Shown piece after piece: positions 1 through 9,830 of a DNA stretch of 64,000 nt. The notes under the pieces were generated by a model. It worked only from the letters and a program-made list of their open reading frames with translations, had not been told where the DNA came from and did not search any database. A program made the position numbers and the translations under genes. Location of the stretch: NCBI GenBank assembly GCA_037127315.1, contig JBBBDQ010001186.1:2157501-2221500 (forward strand), read 5' to 3'. Source of the stretch: Ascarosepion bandense (taxonomy: Eukaryota > Mollusca > Cephalopoda > Sepiida > Sepiidae). Within the stretch, counting starts at the first letter, position 1. The number at the start of each line of letters is the position of its first letter.

Positions 1-345
1 TCATGGTGGCCAACATTTAGTGCCTTTAGAAGGTAGTGCTGCCCTGAGTGAAGTGGGTGACTAGCAAGATGTTTCTGCTCCATGCCACACAAACAGGAGA
101 ACCCAGTCATGGCTGTCAGACAATTTCTGCGACCACATCCCCTCTTAAATCTGACCATCTTACTCCCCAGACTATTATGTGTGATGTGCAAAACTTCTTG
201 TAACATCAAAGATTAACTGAAGTGAAGGATTATGACAGCATTCACTAACTTAAACAAACAGACTGTCCAGAAGAGTTGCAGGAGATTCCGAAATTGTCTG
301 GAATGGCGATTTGATTGAATAAATTTACTCTTGATTATTTCAAGA
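1..345 (+). pseudogene. Tc1/mariner-like transposase, C-terminal remnant
   Basis: The plus strand still reads SAPCHTNRRTQSWLSDNFC from about 74 to 130. This matches the region around the third catalytic residue of IS630/Tc1/mariner transposases (typically 'DSAPCHTS..TQ.WL..NF'). Stops and frameshifts follow through 'D..IP...SP', and a terminal GDLIE-stop lies near 319-321. It is a decayed DNA-transposon relic with no intact frame and is cut by the window edge, so its 5' part is unseen. Family assignment rests on motif recognition only. Confidence 0.7.
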
Positions 346-681
346 TATTTTTGTGTCCTTTTGATAAATAAATCTGTTAAATTGAGATGTCAGTATTATT
401 CATTTTTGCATTAATTAGACGACAATTTATCCATTATACCCTCATTTTCTTTTCAAACAGCCAGATTATCTGCACAAATTTTTTTAGTATGATGAAGGCA
501 TGTACAAAACCGATCTGGCATACATAGTGTGCCACAAGGTCTCCTGACAACCTTTCTTCAGAATTGTTCTAATCCTAGACTGGCTGGCAACCAAGGTTAT
601 AGGACCCAGTCTGTCCTACTATTTATCTACAGAGTTCGAATTAAAGTCGAGTTTGCTAAGATTTGCACCAATACTCATGAA

Positions 682-733
<52 letters not shown>

Positions 734-860
734 GTATCAAAATCATGCAAGAGGTGTCTAGTATCGTGTAACAAATTCAAGCCGACAAAGTTGAACAAGT
801 CGATGCAACATCCATTCCATAATTTGTCGGAGGAGCTCTGGAGAGATGGTCAGTCATTCT
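346..860. other. No gene seen; contains a (TA)n array
   Basis: AT-rich sequence between two transposase remnants. A (TA)n microsatellite runs from about 686 to 732. The tyrosine/isoleucine-rich frames across it are only the array translated. Confidence 0.8.
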
Positions 861-1251
861 TTAATGAGAGCTATCTATAGTTACTTGGTATTTATAGATG
901 CAGAATTTTGAATGCAAATACACCTCTCTAATACGTCCCATGCCCTGGTCGAAAAATGAAGCCCTCTTCCAAAAGCATCTTAAATTGGGTTCGATGAAAT
1001 CAGGCATTATTCTTCTTTTTATCTGAATAATCAGGGTGAGTTTTTCGAGCTGCCTTACCTTCGTAATCACCGTTAGACTCATCCAACATTTTCCGAATCC
1101 TGTGCACTGCCCTCAGATTGACACTCAAACACTCTGAAATATTCGTACTGGGGATTTCGGCTTGAATGCCAAGTAGTACAGCATGCAGTTTACAAATTTC
1201 TAGCGGAGTCAATTGCGTCAAGATTCTATTTTTCTTACAGACGGTGGCCAA
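861..1251 (-). pseudogene. Tc1/mariner-like transposase, N-terminal (HTH) remnant
   Basis: The minus strand from 1251 encodes an N-terminal DNA-binding region: LTPLEICKLHAVLLGI, then SVNLRAVHRIRKMLDESN and a basic KTHPDYSDKK stretch. This resembles the paired-type helix-turn-helix N-terminus of mariner-like transposases ('..V.RIKKMIDESNG.Y....R'). The frame then changes into NLRCFWKRASFF, resembling the next conserved block before the catalytic core. No DDE/D core remains. It points toward the plus-strand C-terminal remnant at 1-345, so the two are not one simple element. Confidence 0.65.
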
Positions 1252-1340
1252 TTGATCCTATTATGCTGTACAGTCGACAAAATAGAAAACAAACAACGCG
1301 CATGCGTGAAATTAAAAATATGTAATTGCTACAATTTACC

Positions 1341-1530
1341 TATATATATATATATATATATATATTCCATTTGTAAACGAGTTATTACGCGAGCTAGGTT
1401 TCTACCATGAGTGGTATCTTCAGGCGATTTGCAATTATTGCAGTTATTGCAGTTATTGCAAATCGCCTGAAGACGCCACTCATGGTAGAAACCTAGGTCG
1501 AGTAATAACTCGTTTACAAATGGAAAATAT
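1341..1530. repeat. (TA)n plus near-perfect palindrome (hairpin/MITE-like)
   Basis: After (TA)n at 1341-1364, a left arm at about 1365-1435 is repeated inverted at about 1455-1526, with only a few differences over ~70 bp. The loop of 19 nt is made of a repeated 9-mer (TTATTGCAG). The outer end (CATTTGTAAACGAGTTATTA) recurs beside another (TA)n at about 63650, so it is a dispersed terminus. A foldback MITE inserted at TA is the simplest reading. Confidence 0.8.
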
Positions 1531-1622
1531 TTAAAAGTTCTATAATATAATTGTATTGAACACTTTTTAATACAAATGTGCACTGGTCTAATCTTATTAC
1601 GACGAAAAACTAAGTAATTAAA

Positions 1623-1646
1623 CAATCAATCAATCAATCAATCAAT

Positions 1647-1679
<33 letters not shown>
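1623..1679. repeat. (TCAA)n followed by (AT)n microsatellite
   Basis: Seven or so CAAT/TCAA units run directly into an AT dinucleotide array. Confidence 0.9.
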
Positions 1680-1681
<2 letters not shown>

Positions 1682-1795
1682 CATCCGCAGATCTGTTTTC
1701 ACAGCTCATCAGTACGGTTAGACTCCGATTACTTTTTTTTACCCAGGATTGAAACCCGAAATGGCGTCAGTCGGCATATATCTTTTACTGGTTCA
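1680..1795 (-). mobile_element. tRNA-derived SINE, family C (fragment)
   Basis: Reverse complement of the element at 5675-5832. It shares the tail CTGATGAGCTGTGA with the following GCGGATGA, and the head with a B-box-like GGGTTTCAATCCTGGGT. It abuts (AT)n at its 3' end, as the other family C copies do. Confidence 0.7.
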
Positions 1796-1984
1796 TGTTT
1801 CAGTTTTTATTTTCTTCCTCTTCAACAGAACTAAATTGTATTTCTTTCCACCATTTATGTTTTCAAAGATAAATTAAATTATGCGTTCTTTAATTATCGA
1901 TTTTGGAGGCCATCATTATTACATAATAACATCATTCTCTTTTCACTCAAAAATATTTTTCCAGCTGTCTTCTGACATAAATTA

Positions 1985-2252
1985 ATCTTCCATTGAGATT
2001 TTCACAGTCGAGCTGTCTACATGTTCTCTTCTCACTTGTGGAACTCTGTTCCGGCTTCATGCATTCCAACTCACTTTAATTTGCAGAAATTTAAATGCAA
2101 TTTCAATCACTATCTACTTTCTTGATTACTCTACCTCTGTTCTCGCTTCTTAGCAATGTTCCTGTTTCTAAACTTTTCTGCATCCAGTAATCATGCGTGT
2201 CTGTGGCTTTTACTGCCTTGCTTGGGGTGAACTTTGTTTAAAAAAAAGAAAA
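1985..2252 (+). mobile_element. LINE 3' end fragment (dominant LINE family)
   Basis: Matches the last part of the RT ORF and the 3' UTR of the LINE at 27270-28440: 'FFSHLWNSVP..', 'AGAAATTTAAATGCAA', then TACTGCCTTGCTTGGGGTGA and an A-rich tail near 2240. It lies upstream of the RT-domain fragment at 2655, so it is a separate insertion. Decayed, no intact frame. Confidence 0.75.
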
Positions 2253-2269
2253 GAAAACAGAAGCGAAAT

Positions 2270-2654
2270 AAGTAATACTCTAATTCTTGACTCTATTTTC
2301 CGCACAAATACCATCTAGTGAGAATCCACATTGGGGGTCTCTCTGCCTTACAACTATTCTCAAATGACACTGGGAAGTGAAGGGTCAGAGGGTTTCCTGG
2401 GGCTTGTGGGTGACTAAAATATTTGAATTTTGAAAATCCAGCAAATGTTAAGTTTCATATCAAGTGTCTGAACAAATAGGCGAAGAGGTTGAAACGTTCT
2501 TGGTCCCATCGACTTCCCAAAATCTGACCAAATGTCCAGGCATCAGAATATTTTGGGAAAATCACTCTTGGTCGGACCCACAACGTTTCAGCATTTTATC
2601 AGCATTTTACAAGTGAAGGGCAGCCAGTAAGTATCGAAATAATTAAACCTCCGA
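2270..2654. other. No gene seen
   Basis: Unique-looking sequence, slightly less AT-rich than its flanks. No ORF, RNA gene or repeat family recognised. Confidence 0.6.
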
Positions 2655-3130
2655 AAAAGGAAATGTCTCGTAAATTTGATTGCCTACAAAACGAAACTGT
2701 TTTCCTTTAACCATCATAGAGAAACTTTTCTTCCAGCCCTCGGAATGGATGACGCTAATCTCCTGGAGAGCAACACACTGCGCCTCCTTGCCCTGCCTCT
2801 CTCAACTGACCTGAAGTGGAACGATTACATCGAATGTATATCTGCATCTACTACTAGGAAAGTTGGTTCACTGTGTCAGGCCAGAAAGTTTTTCTCGCCA
2901 GAATCCATATTGCAGGTTTATAAATCTACAATTCGTCCATGCATTGAATACTGTTAGCATATCTAAACGGGTGCTTCTGCTATTCACCTCGAAATTCTTT
3001 ACAGAATCCAAAAAAGGATCTGCAATATAATCGATCCTGACTTGACATCTCGACTTCAGTCACTTTCTCACCGACGTGATGTGGCTTCCCTCTGTCTTTT
3101 CTGCAAATATTTTCATGGCAACTGAGATTT
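2655..3130 (+). pseudogene. LINE reverse transcriptase, C-terminal fragment
   Basis: Reads SNTLRLLALPLSTDLKWN, then KVGSLCQARKFFSPESIL and YKSTIRPCIEYC before stops, continuing as RLQSLSHRRDVASLCLF. Each block aligns by eye to the 3' half of the RT ORF at 27283-28239. It has point stops, is truncated at both ends, and is noncoding today. Confidence 0.8.
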
Positions 3131-3424
3131 TTCTCTGGTGTCCCAACCACATAATTTTTTAACCTCAAAATAAAGGTAAAAGAAATTCTAAAAAATAAAC
3201 ACACCCGTGAAAAATTTCGTATCAGTTGCTTAAACAATTCTAAAACATTAAAATTCTACGTATTAAAACGATTTTAAACTAGTGAAGAATTACGTCAAAC
3301 CTGGGATAAATAATAATTAATAGATTCGATGTTCCGTTTGGTTAGCGGATTTAGTAACATTTCAGTCCTTTCTGGTTCATTCAAGGATGAAAAGATTACT
3401 GAGGAATATGAACTCCATTCCTTA

Positions 3425-3580
3425 CTGGAGGCCTCGATTGGAAGCCACGAGTTATCTCCCTCCAACCGTGTAAGTTACTTGTTCACCACTTCTGTAGCCT
3501 GATATTGAACTCACGACTCAAGAGTCAAGTCAGGAACTAACCAACCTCTATATCCACTAGGCTATGTGTCCTTAAGGACA
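3425..3580 (-). mobile_element. tRNA-derived SINE-like repeat, family E
   Basis: On the minus strand an A-box-like TAGCCTAGTGGATATAGAGG is followed by a B-box-like GTGAGTTCAATATCAGG. A second copy in the same orientation lies at 47430-47600. Confidence 0.55.
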
Positions 3581-3629
3581 AGAACAACTGAATTTTTGGG
3601 ACTTATAAATCTTCCAGTAACCCTTTTTT

Positions 3630-3790
3630 GCATGTACCCCAGTGATTGTAATAAAGAGTTTGGTTCGAAATTCCTAGCAGCTGAAGAAGACCGGAGCGTA
3701 CAACAACCGAAACGTCGTAAAAATGGTAACAAAGATGAAGACAATAGTCCAAATAATGTAAATACTGTAAATCTAGAATTTGTTTAGTAT
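3630..3790 (+). mobile_element. Penelope-like 3' terminal segment (inferred)
   Basis: Carries the pattern GCTGAAGAAGACCGGAGCGT followed by CCGAAACGTCGTAAA. A 'TGAAGAxGxC ... GCCGAAACGT' signature is typical just downstream of GIY-YIG ORFs in Penelope-like elements. Near-identical segments lie inverted at 47285-47415 and, more diverged, at 62585-62715. There is no coding evidence here, so the class is inferred. Confidence 0.45.
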
Positions 3791-4149
3791 GTATCACAAT
3801 TATTCTTTCTCCAATGCGACTGGATTTAGATACATTTAGTTTTGATTTTTAATGCAATCACTATTCATGCACCCGGGTTATTTTTTCTCTCCAACTGTTA
3901 TGCAACTGTGTATTTCAGTTCTGTTATTCTATATTTTCTATGGCGACCTGCATTCTTGCGCTTTATGAAAAGAAGAACAACCAAAAGTAACGAGTTCTAC
4001 ACTGGCAAATATATAGTATCCACAAATACTTGCATGTTCCCCATTAGAACATTTTTAGATAACACCGTTATATAAGAAATCTAATTGTAAAACAAGTCTT
4101 AAGATAATCGAAGTATTTTATACGGTAATGGTAATATTTTTGTTGCCTT

Positions 4150-4640
4150 ATAAGAAAACATTCGGCATCCACTGTCTAGGCAGGCGGTGCTGCTGTCAGT
4201 TGAAACCTATAAAATCTTGCCGTTAAAATAAATTTTCAGGAAAACAGGCTTCTCAAGTCCAGTAGCTGTTATTGCTCTTTCCGGTATTAATGCCATTTTC
4301 CGAAATAGTGTAGAACGTCCACCGTCTTGATTATGCCATTAATGCTACTCATTTGAATTCTTGTTGCTGTTGAAAAACCTCAAGTGATGTGGTTTCTGTT
4401 ATTTTGTACAGTTCTTTGTGATTCTGTAGCGCCAAGCCCATGGGATTCTAGGAAGGGCGATCTTCGCCGCGATCTACACACTTAACTTACTAGGGGCCAT
4501 TTTTAACGATCGGCCTTTTCTACAGCTAACACTTTAGATGCTTTTAAACGGGCTTGGCACCATGCAAGGCATCACTATGAAGTCGCAATCTGACAAGATT
4601 ATTTATGAACATGACTCGAGTTTTTAGGCTACAAAAATGG
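4150..4640. repeat. Dispersed repeat X (copy 1)
   Basis: About 480 bp that recurs in the same orientation at 19490-19990, starting with TTATAAGAAAA and continuing through TTGTTGCTGTTGAAA and GATTCTGTAGCGCC to ATCTGACAAG. No ORF or terminal structure recognised; class unknown. Confidence 0.65.
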
Positions 4641-4841
4641 TTACTAATAATGAATCCTTTGAAAATGGCGACTAAATGGGCTTACAGCAATAATCATTTC
4701 GGACGGCTGTTACACTCTCGTAGCCTCAAAAAAAAAAAAGTAAAATTAAAAAAACATTAAAAAGCTTAATAAAATTACTCATAAAATGTTCTTAGTCTGT
4801 CACATCTAATAAAGGATTCATAAAAGAAAGGTTACGGCTCA

Positions 4842-4899
<58 letters not shown>

Positions 4900-5061
4900 C
4901 TCCAGTTTGTTCGTATCTATCTATTTATCTATCTATCTATTTCATTCTTAGGCATCTCGACGTGAGGAGCAAACTTGTCTCGCTAAAACCTGGTACTTTC
5001 TTGTAGTAATTACGATTCTCACTGAGTACTCTCATACTTTCGGCCTCTGCCACATTGTTCA

Positions 5062-5096
<35 letters not shown>
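4842..5096. repeat. Compound (TATC)n array with conserved spacers
   Basis: (TATC)n at 4842-4899, 4915-4940 and 5060-5096, separated by GTTTGTTCGTATC-type spacers. The same spacer, reverse complemented (GATATGAACAGACTG), breaks the (GATA)n array at 26345-26720. Confidence 0.85.
4957..5062 (+). mobile_element. tRNA-derived SINE, family B (decayed)
   Basis: CGACGTGAGGAGCAAACTTG corresponds to the family B head, and the end has CATACTTTCGGCCT followed by GCCACA. It is embedded between (TATC)n blocks. Confidence 0.6.
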
Positions 5097-5441
5097 TGCA
5101 TTAACAATTTTCAACTAACTTCTAATCACTTAATATATGAGAAGAATATTGTCATAATAATGTATGTGTGTCTGACATAAGAATTCCCACTGCACGTACA
5201 CACATACACAATTCCGGACACACGTTACCATTCAATGCTCACTTAGACATATAAAATCCTCACAAATTTACAGACATATACGGTTTTAATGCACGTGCAG
5301 CTTGACTAACCAATCAGAACTGACCCAAATAAACTCGAAAATACCAGAGATTATGTTTCTTTGTTTTCTCTCATTCTCTGATGAAGCTTTAATGTGAAAG
5401 ATGTTAGATTGATGTACATTTCCTATTTTTTCTTTATTTTA

Positions 5442-5442
<1 letters not shown>

Positions 5443-5505
<63 letters not shown>

Positions 5506-5587
5506 TCAGCCTTGTGCTACATTGTTAATATTTATCTATCTAGCTAGCTATTATCCTTTCATATCTATCTCGATTTGTTCGTATCTA

Positions 5588-5637
<50 letters not shown>
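5443..5637. repeat. Two (CA)n arrays with SINE/(TATC) debris between
   Basis: (CA)n at 5443-5503 and 5589-5637. The spacer holds the end of a family B SINE (TTTCAGCCTTGTGCTACATT) and degenerate TATC units. Confidence 0.85.
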
Positions 5638-5639
<2 letters not shown>

Positions 5640-5674
5640 CATGTATATATATAAAAAGTCTGCCTTCTTCTACC

Positions 5675-5832
5675 GAGCGTCCATAGCCCAGAGGTAGAAT
5701 CGCTGACTGACGCCAATTCAGCCGGGTTTCAATCCTGGGTTAAAAGCAATCGGAGTCTAACCGTACTGATGAGCTGTGATACAGCGAAACAGATCTGTCT
5801 GCGGATGACTTTATGTATATATATATATAGTG
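5675..5832 (+). mobile_element. tRNA-derived SINE, family C (full-length-looking)
   Basis: The A-box-like TAGCCCAGAGGTAGAATCGC and B-box-like CGGGTTTCAATCCTGGG are spaced as in a tRNA gene. The tail TGATGAGCTGTGATACAGCG and GCGGATGACTTT runs into (TA)n. Its head-tail order matches 24585-24757 and 44200-44357. Confidence 0.75.
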
Positions 5833-5879
5833 TATCGAGGCAGCAGTTAATTTTCTAAACATATACTGTTAAATATGAG

Positions 5880-6545
5880 AAAAATGTCTATCATATTTAA
5901 TCATGAGCCGTTCTAAACAACATATTTTGGCTTTAATTTCAGGTGAAAATAAAGACAAAGATTCTCCAACAACATTTGGATAATGTTTTATTAAGTTGGT
6001 TCTAAGCTTTCGGCTCACATGAGCCATCGTCAGAGAGGTTACAGGGACGTTAACATAAAAGCATCCACCATCAAAGATGATTTTATCTTGTGTTGACATA
6101 AAATTTTGCTAAGCAACGATAACAGTTACCAAATAGCAAACGCAGTTCATAAATTTGTAATGCGGTTCTATGACGTCACACCGCGTGAGAGCTCAAAATG
6201 TTAACAGAACCATATATTTAAATGCAATGTAATATGTTACGACCAGATTTAAATGTGATTTTATTAAGTGTGGGTTGTTTTGATTTAATGTAGATGGCCT
6301 CCAATATCTGAAGTTTTTGGATAGATGGCTATGTTTTTTCTAAGAAATGTTGTTTAATTGAACTCTGATCAGAAAGGTGACAGGTAAGTTTACGGGAGAG
6401 CGTGGTTGTAGTAAAACCAATATAAGTAGTGGGCTTATTATTAGTACCAGTGAAACAATCTCTGAACGGGCATGTAAATTGATACAGTACATTGGTTTTC
6501 TGTAGAGGATTTAGTTGTGTGGTTGTGGGGTTATTAGAGACGATG
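5880..6545 (-). pseudogene. Penelope-like element: GIY-YIG endonuclease and 3' end
   Basis: On the minus strand from about 6490, one frame reads NVLYQFTCPFRDC, then TYIGFTTTTLSRKLTCHLS and SSIKQHFLRKHSHLSKNF. This fits the GIY-YIG endonuclease of Penelope-like elements: the 'Y.FTCP' strand, 'YIG' and a following basic SRR/SRK-type helix. It nicks the target during retrotransposition. About 400 bp downstream comes GACGATGGCTCATGTGAGCC followed by GAAAGCT, the stem-loop-like 3' segment usual in this class. No RT domain remains and stops follow the domain, so it is a 5'-truncated relic. Confidence 0.75.
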
Positions 6546-6626
6546 GGGACAATTGTCTTAAAATTTTTTATAATATATGATGAGCTTAATTTTATTATTA
6601 TTATTTATTGGTTTAACATTTCTACG

Positions 6627-6629
<3 letters not shown>

Positions 6630-6665
<36 letters not shown>

Positions 6666-6796
6666 GAATAAATCTAAGTAAGAGCCAGCAGACCTACCTA
6701 GGTTTCACCTAACGGCTCGTCAGGGAGCCGACTTACCCTGATGAGCCGTTAGGTGAATCCTAGGTAGGTCTGTTGGCTCTTACTTAGATTTATTCT
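6630..6796. repeat. (TA)n plus 61-bp-arm palindrome
   Basis: (TA)n at 6630-6660 is followed by arms at 6665-6725 and 6736-6796 that are reverse complements with about three mismatches in 61 bp. The loop is 10 nt. The transcript would form a very stable hairpin. No ORF. Confidence 0.9.
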
Positions 6797-7014
6797 TTCT
6801 TTGTTGCTCTACTATTGTATTGAGTGCTTTAGTGTTCGGGTTCTCGTCTCGGGGTTTTTTCTTTCTTACGAGTATTTTAACGTATGTTCAAGTACTTAGT
6901 TTGTTTCTTTTTTTACTTCCCCTTTTTTCCCCTCCGAGTTTGTTCTCGGTGGATTTTTCGAGACGAACTGAAATAAATTATAACAATTATTAGTATTAGC
7001 ATTATTATTATTGT

Positions 7015-7072
<58 letters not shown>

Positions 7073-8094
7073 CGATTTGGTACCTCTATTTCATTAACTT
7101 AAACTTAGCGTTGTTAGTTGGACAACTAGGTCTCGACATTATACTTATTATAATTTCTAAATTTTAACCCTTAGTTCTATTCAGGTAATTTTTTTCTCTC
7201 ATACTTTTCGCTTACGAAAATCTATTTCAACTTTTTATTTTCCTCCCCACTATAATCTACAAAAATGCAAATGCAACGTCAAACGCCATCTTCTGTCTTC
7301 TTGAATCTTGCTCGTTTTATCACTGGATCTCCTCAGTAATGTTTTCTCGCTTTCCTCCACCCTAGCGTCTTTGGTCTGCAGTAAAACCTTGCTTCTTAGT
7401 GGCTTTATCGTCTTTATCGGGCGAAATGATTAAAAGAAATTGGTTATTTCGTTGTGTGACAAGGATAAGTTAGTCTGAAGATGTTCATTACTCTTCAGGC
7501 TGGTCTTGCGTACAGAATTTTTCTTCTCCTGCATAAAGGCAAAAAATCGTAGGTAGCTTTCCGAGTTACTAATCTGTTGGGGATCACCCCTTTATTGCAC
7601 AATAAATGGACTCGTCTAAGGTGTACAAATAACCCTGCCTATACAGAGAGCAGGAGGGGTAAAGAGTTATAAAAAATTTGGAAAGAGTTCAGTTGAGTAG
7701 TTGGATAGCCGTTTAGCTGGTCATTAACAATATAGACTTATTCCCCAGACTTATCTCTTATCTACAAGATTGTATATATTGATTTTGATTAACAGTATTC
7801 CTGAATCTACTAACCCGTGTTCCAGGTTGTATATATTTTGTTCAATATACTTACATTTTTATCTCTCCATATCTGTTTTTGTTATTATTATTTTGTGTGG
7901 TTTCTAAACAAGAATCCACAACATAATCCTTACATCTATTATATAAGATTGTAACTATTTTTAACAGTTGAATTCTAATGATAACAATGGAAACCTTTGA
8001 AGAACAACAATTAGTCTTTCGAGATCTGTATTATCATAATATACAAAATTTCTATGTCAAGAACATTAAAAATATAGAAAGCAAAAAATCTTAC
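6797..8094. other. No gene seen; (TA)n at 7018-7070 and a weak LINE scrap
   Basis: Contains a 53-bp (TA)n array. At about 7260-7330, ATGCAACGTCAAACGCCATC and the following TTCTGTCTTC resemble the 3' UTR of the dominant LINE. The rest may be intron of the minus-strand SLCO gene, but no exon was recognised. Confidence 0.55.
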
Positions 8095-8557
8095 CTATGT
8101 ACACCGGTGACGTTCGCACTGAGAGATTCTCGTCGAGGTACGTTACCCCAAGAGTGTAAAGCGGCGACGCCCCCGCTCCATGGAGGAGTTGACCAAAGAA
8201 GAACATATACTTATACTGGGATAAGCTATTGATCGAAGTTTCCGGGGTGCACACCAATAAGCCACTGCCATTGACAGGATTCCCCGTGCAGACGTTGTGC
8301 GTGGTGACGTAGTTGTACTTGCCGCTTAAGAAGTGTGGAAGGGCGAACACAAACGAACCGATGCCTATCACGAGGACACCGATGCCCAGGTAGCGAGGTT
8401 TCCGTCCCAGACCACCAAAATAACTGATGGGAATGAGGCACAAGACAGAAGCGATGTCGTAGCAACTAGCAATGGTCCCTGATTCAGTGCTTGATAGATC
8501 GTATCGACGTTCGATGTTTGAGATGACAACATTCACAAAGCCATTGACAACCATACC
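8095..8557 (-). CDS. Solute carrier organic anion transporter (SLCO4/OATP4-like), internal exon
   Basis: A 463-bp internal exon, bounded by CAG| after a pyrimidine run (8558-8560) and |GTAAG (8094 downward). The phase is 0 at entry and +1 at exit. It encodes 154 residues of a 12-helix OATP, a plasma-membrane transporter of organic anions. It begins GMVVNGFVNVVISNIERRYD (helix 1/2, ERRY), then SGTIASCYDIASVLCLIPIS and YFGGLGRKPRYLGIGVL. A cysteine-bearing loop follows (VCTGNPVNGSGLLVC), then GQLLHGAGASPLYTLGVTYL and DENL, ending SPVYIG. The 'PLYTLGVTYLDEN' block is characteristic of the SLCO4 group, although an invertebrate orthologue of another subgroup cannot be excluded. The flanking exons are not in sight, so introns must be long. 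The frame is clean and base composition is less AT-rich than its surroundings, which argues for a living gene. Confidence 0.9.
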
Positions 8558-9830
8558 CTGAAAAAAAAAATGAAAATAAAAAGTTAAAGAGAATATAGCG
8601 AGTTTATTTTCATTTTGTGAAGGAATTCGGCTTGTCATAAGGTGGGGATTATGGGTGGAGATAAAAAGGGTCGATGGAGAAGTAATGGATTTTGCTCACG
8701 TCGCTATCAAATGTGGCATAATATCGAGATTTAAAGTGGGTATAACGACAATACTGTGGAAAAATTGCTGAAACCGCCCCAGATCTCCCCCTTTTGAGGA
8801 CGCCTCAAAGAAATAATTTCCAGTTCTCGCGACCACTGTCTCGCTGGTGTAGGTATCCATCTACCCACCTTTTTACTGCAATATGGAAGGTGCTATCATA
8901 GGTTTGGAATCACCAGATTAAGCAATCCTAAAACTTTAAGAGGAAGAGAGTACAAGATATTGGATTTTAATCCACCCAGAAGGCTGAGAAACGTGCACTC
9001 GTTATTTCAATTTTAATGCCGGGTACCCATACGCGTGCATATAAGCGAAGTGCAAAAATTGTCCAGTCTCCGGAACCACTATCATGCTAGAGTCGGTATT
9101 CCACCAAGACTCCAACTTTTGTAAAATGTAGGAGGTACTGCTATAGAGTCAGAATCCCGGAAACCAGGCATCCTTGAAAGCTTTTTCATTTAGGTTTGGG
9201 CTTTCTGCTTCCTTCTAAAATCTACTTCAATTCTATACTTCTAACGCCTATAAATCTGAAATTTTATTTATTTATTTATCGCCTTGCTAGGAGTGAATTG
9301 ATAACAAAACAAAAAAAACCAAATAAACAAAAAAACAAACAAACAACTATCTGAAAACGGAAACACGATAGAGAGTTGAAGAACAGATACTGCACTTTGA
9401 TATCTGCCGAAAGACAAGGAAACGCACGCTCTGGCTTTAGATTAGTGTTTTAGTACACAAATTGGTTCCCAACCTGGATTTGAAGACAACTTTGAAGTGA
9501 TATCTCATTTGATATTAAAAATAAAACCTATTAAGGCTTTAGAAAGTTAGGTTTTTCTAGCGAGATCTACATTTTTATAGTTAAAATAATTAATGAAAGA
9601 TACCTCGAGAATTATTAAGATTTGCTTTGCCTGATAATGAAATAAATATATTAAAGTGGAAAGTGAGAAGACTCTATCTTAGAAAACAACATTAAAAGTT
9701 TGGATTCGAAAACACTAGCCCAAGCAGGAATGCGCCAGTGTTTCAATTACCATGTCGGCTCAGGACACAAAATCCATGAAATTGCTGCCACTTATGGTCT
9801 AGTACGTCTATGTGTCTAGAGATTCTTTAT
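8558..9830. other. Intron-like sequence with a degenerate ~120-bp direct duplication
   Basis: Upstream intron of the SLCO gene on the minus strand. The segment at about 8818-8940 is repeated at about 9061-9190 in the same order (CCAGT.CTCG/C..ACCACT, then GGAAGGTGCT/GGAGGTACTGCTAT, then GGAATCACC/AGAATCCCGG). No ORF. Confidence 0.6.

Noticed and set aside
8226..8465. Second minus-strand frame overlapping the SLCO exon
   Set aside because: Shadow of the SLCO reading frame; it has no hydrophobic pattern or motif of its own.
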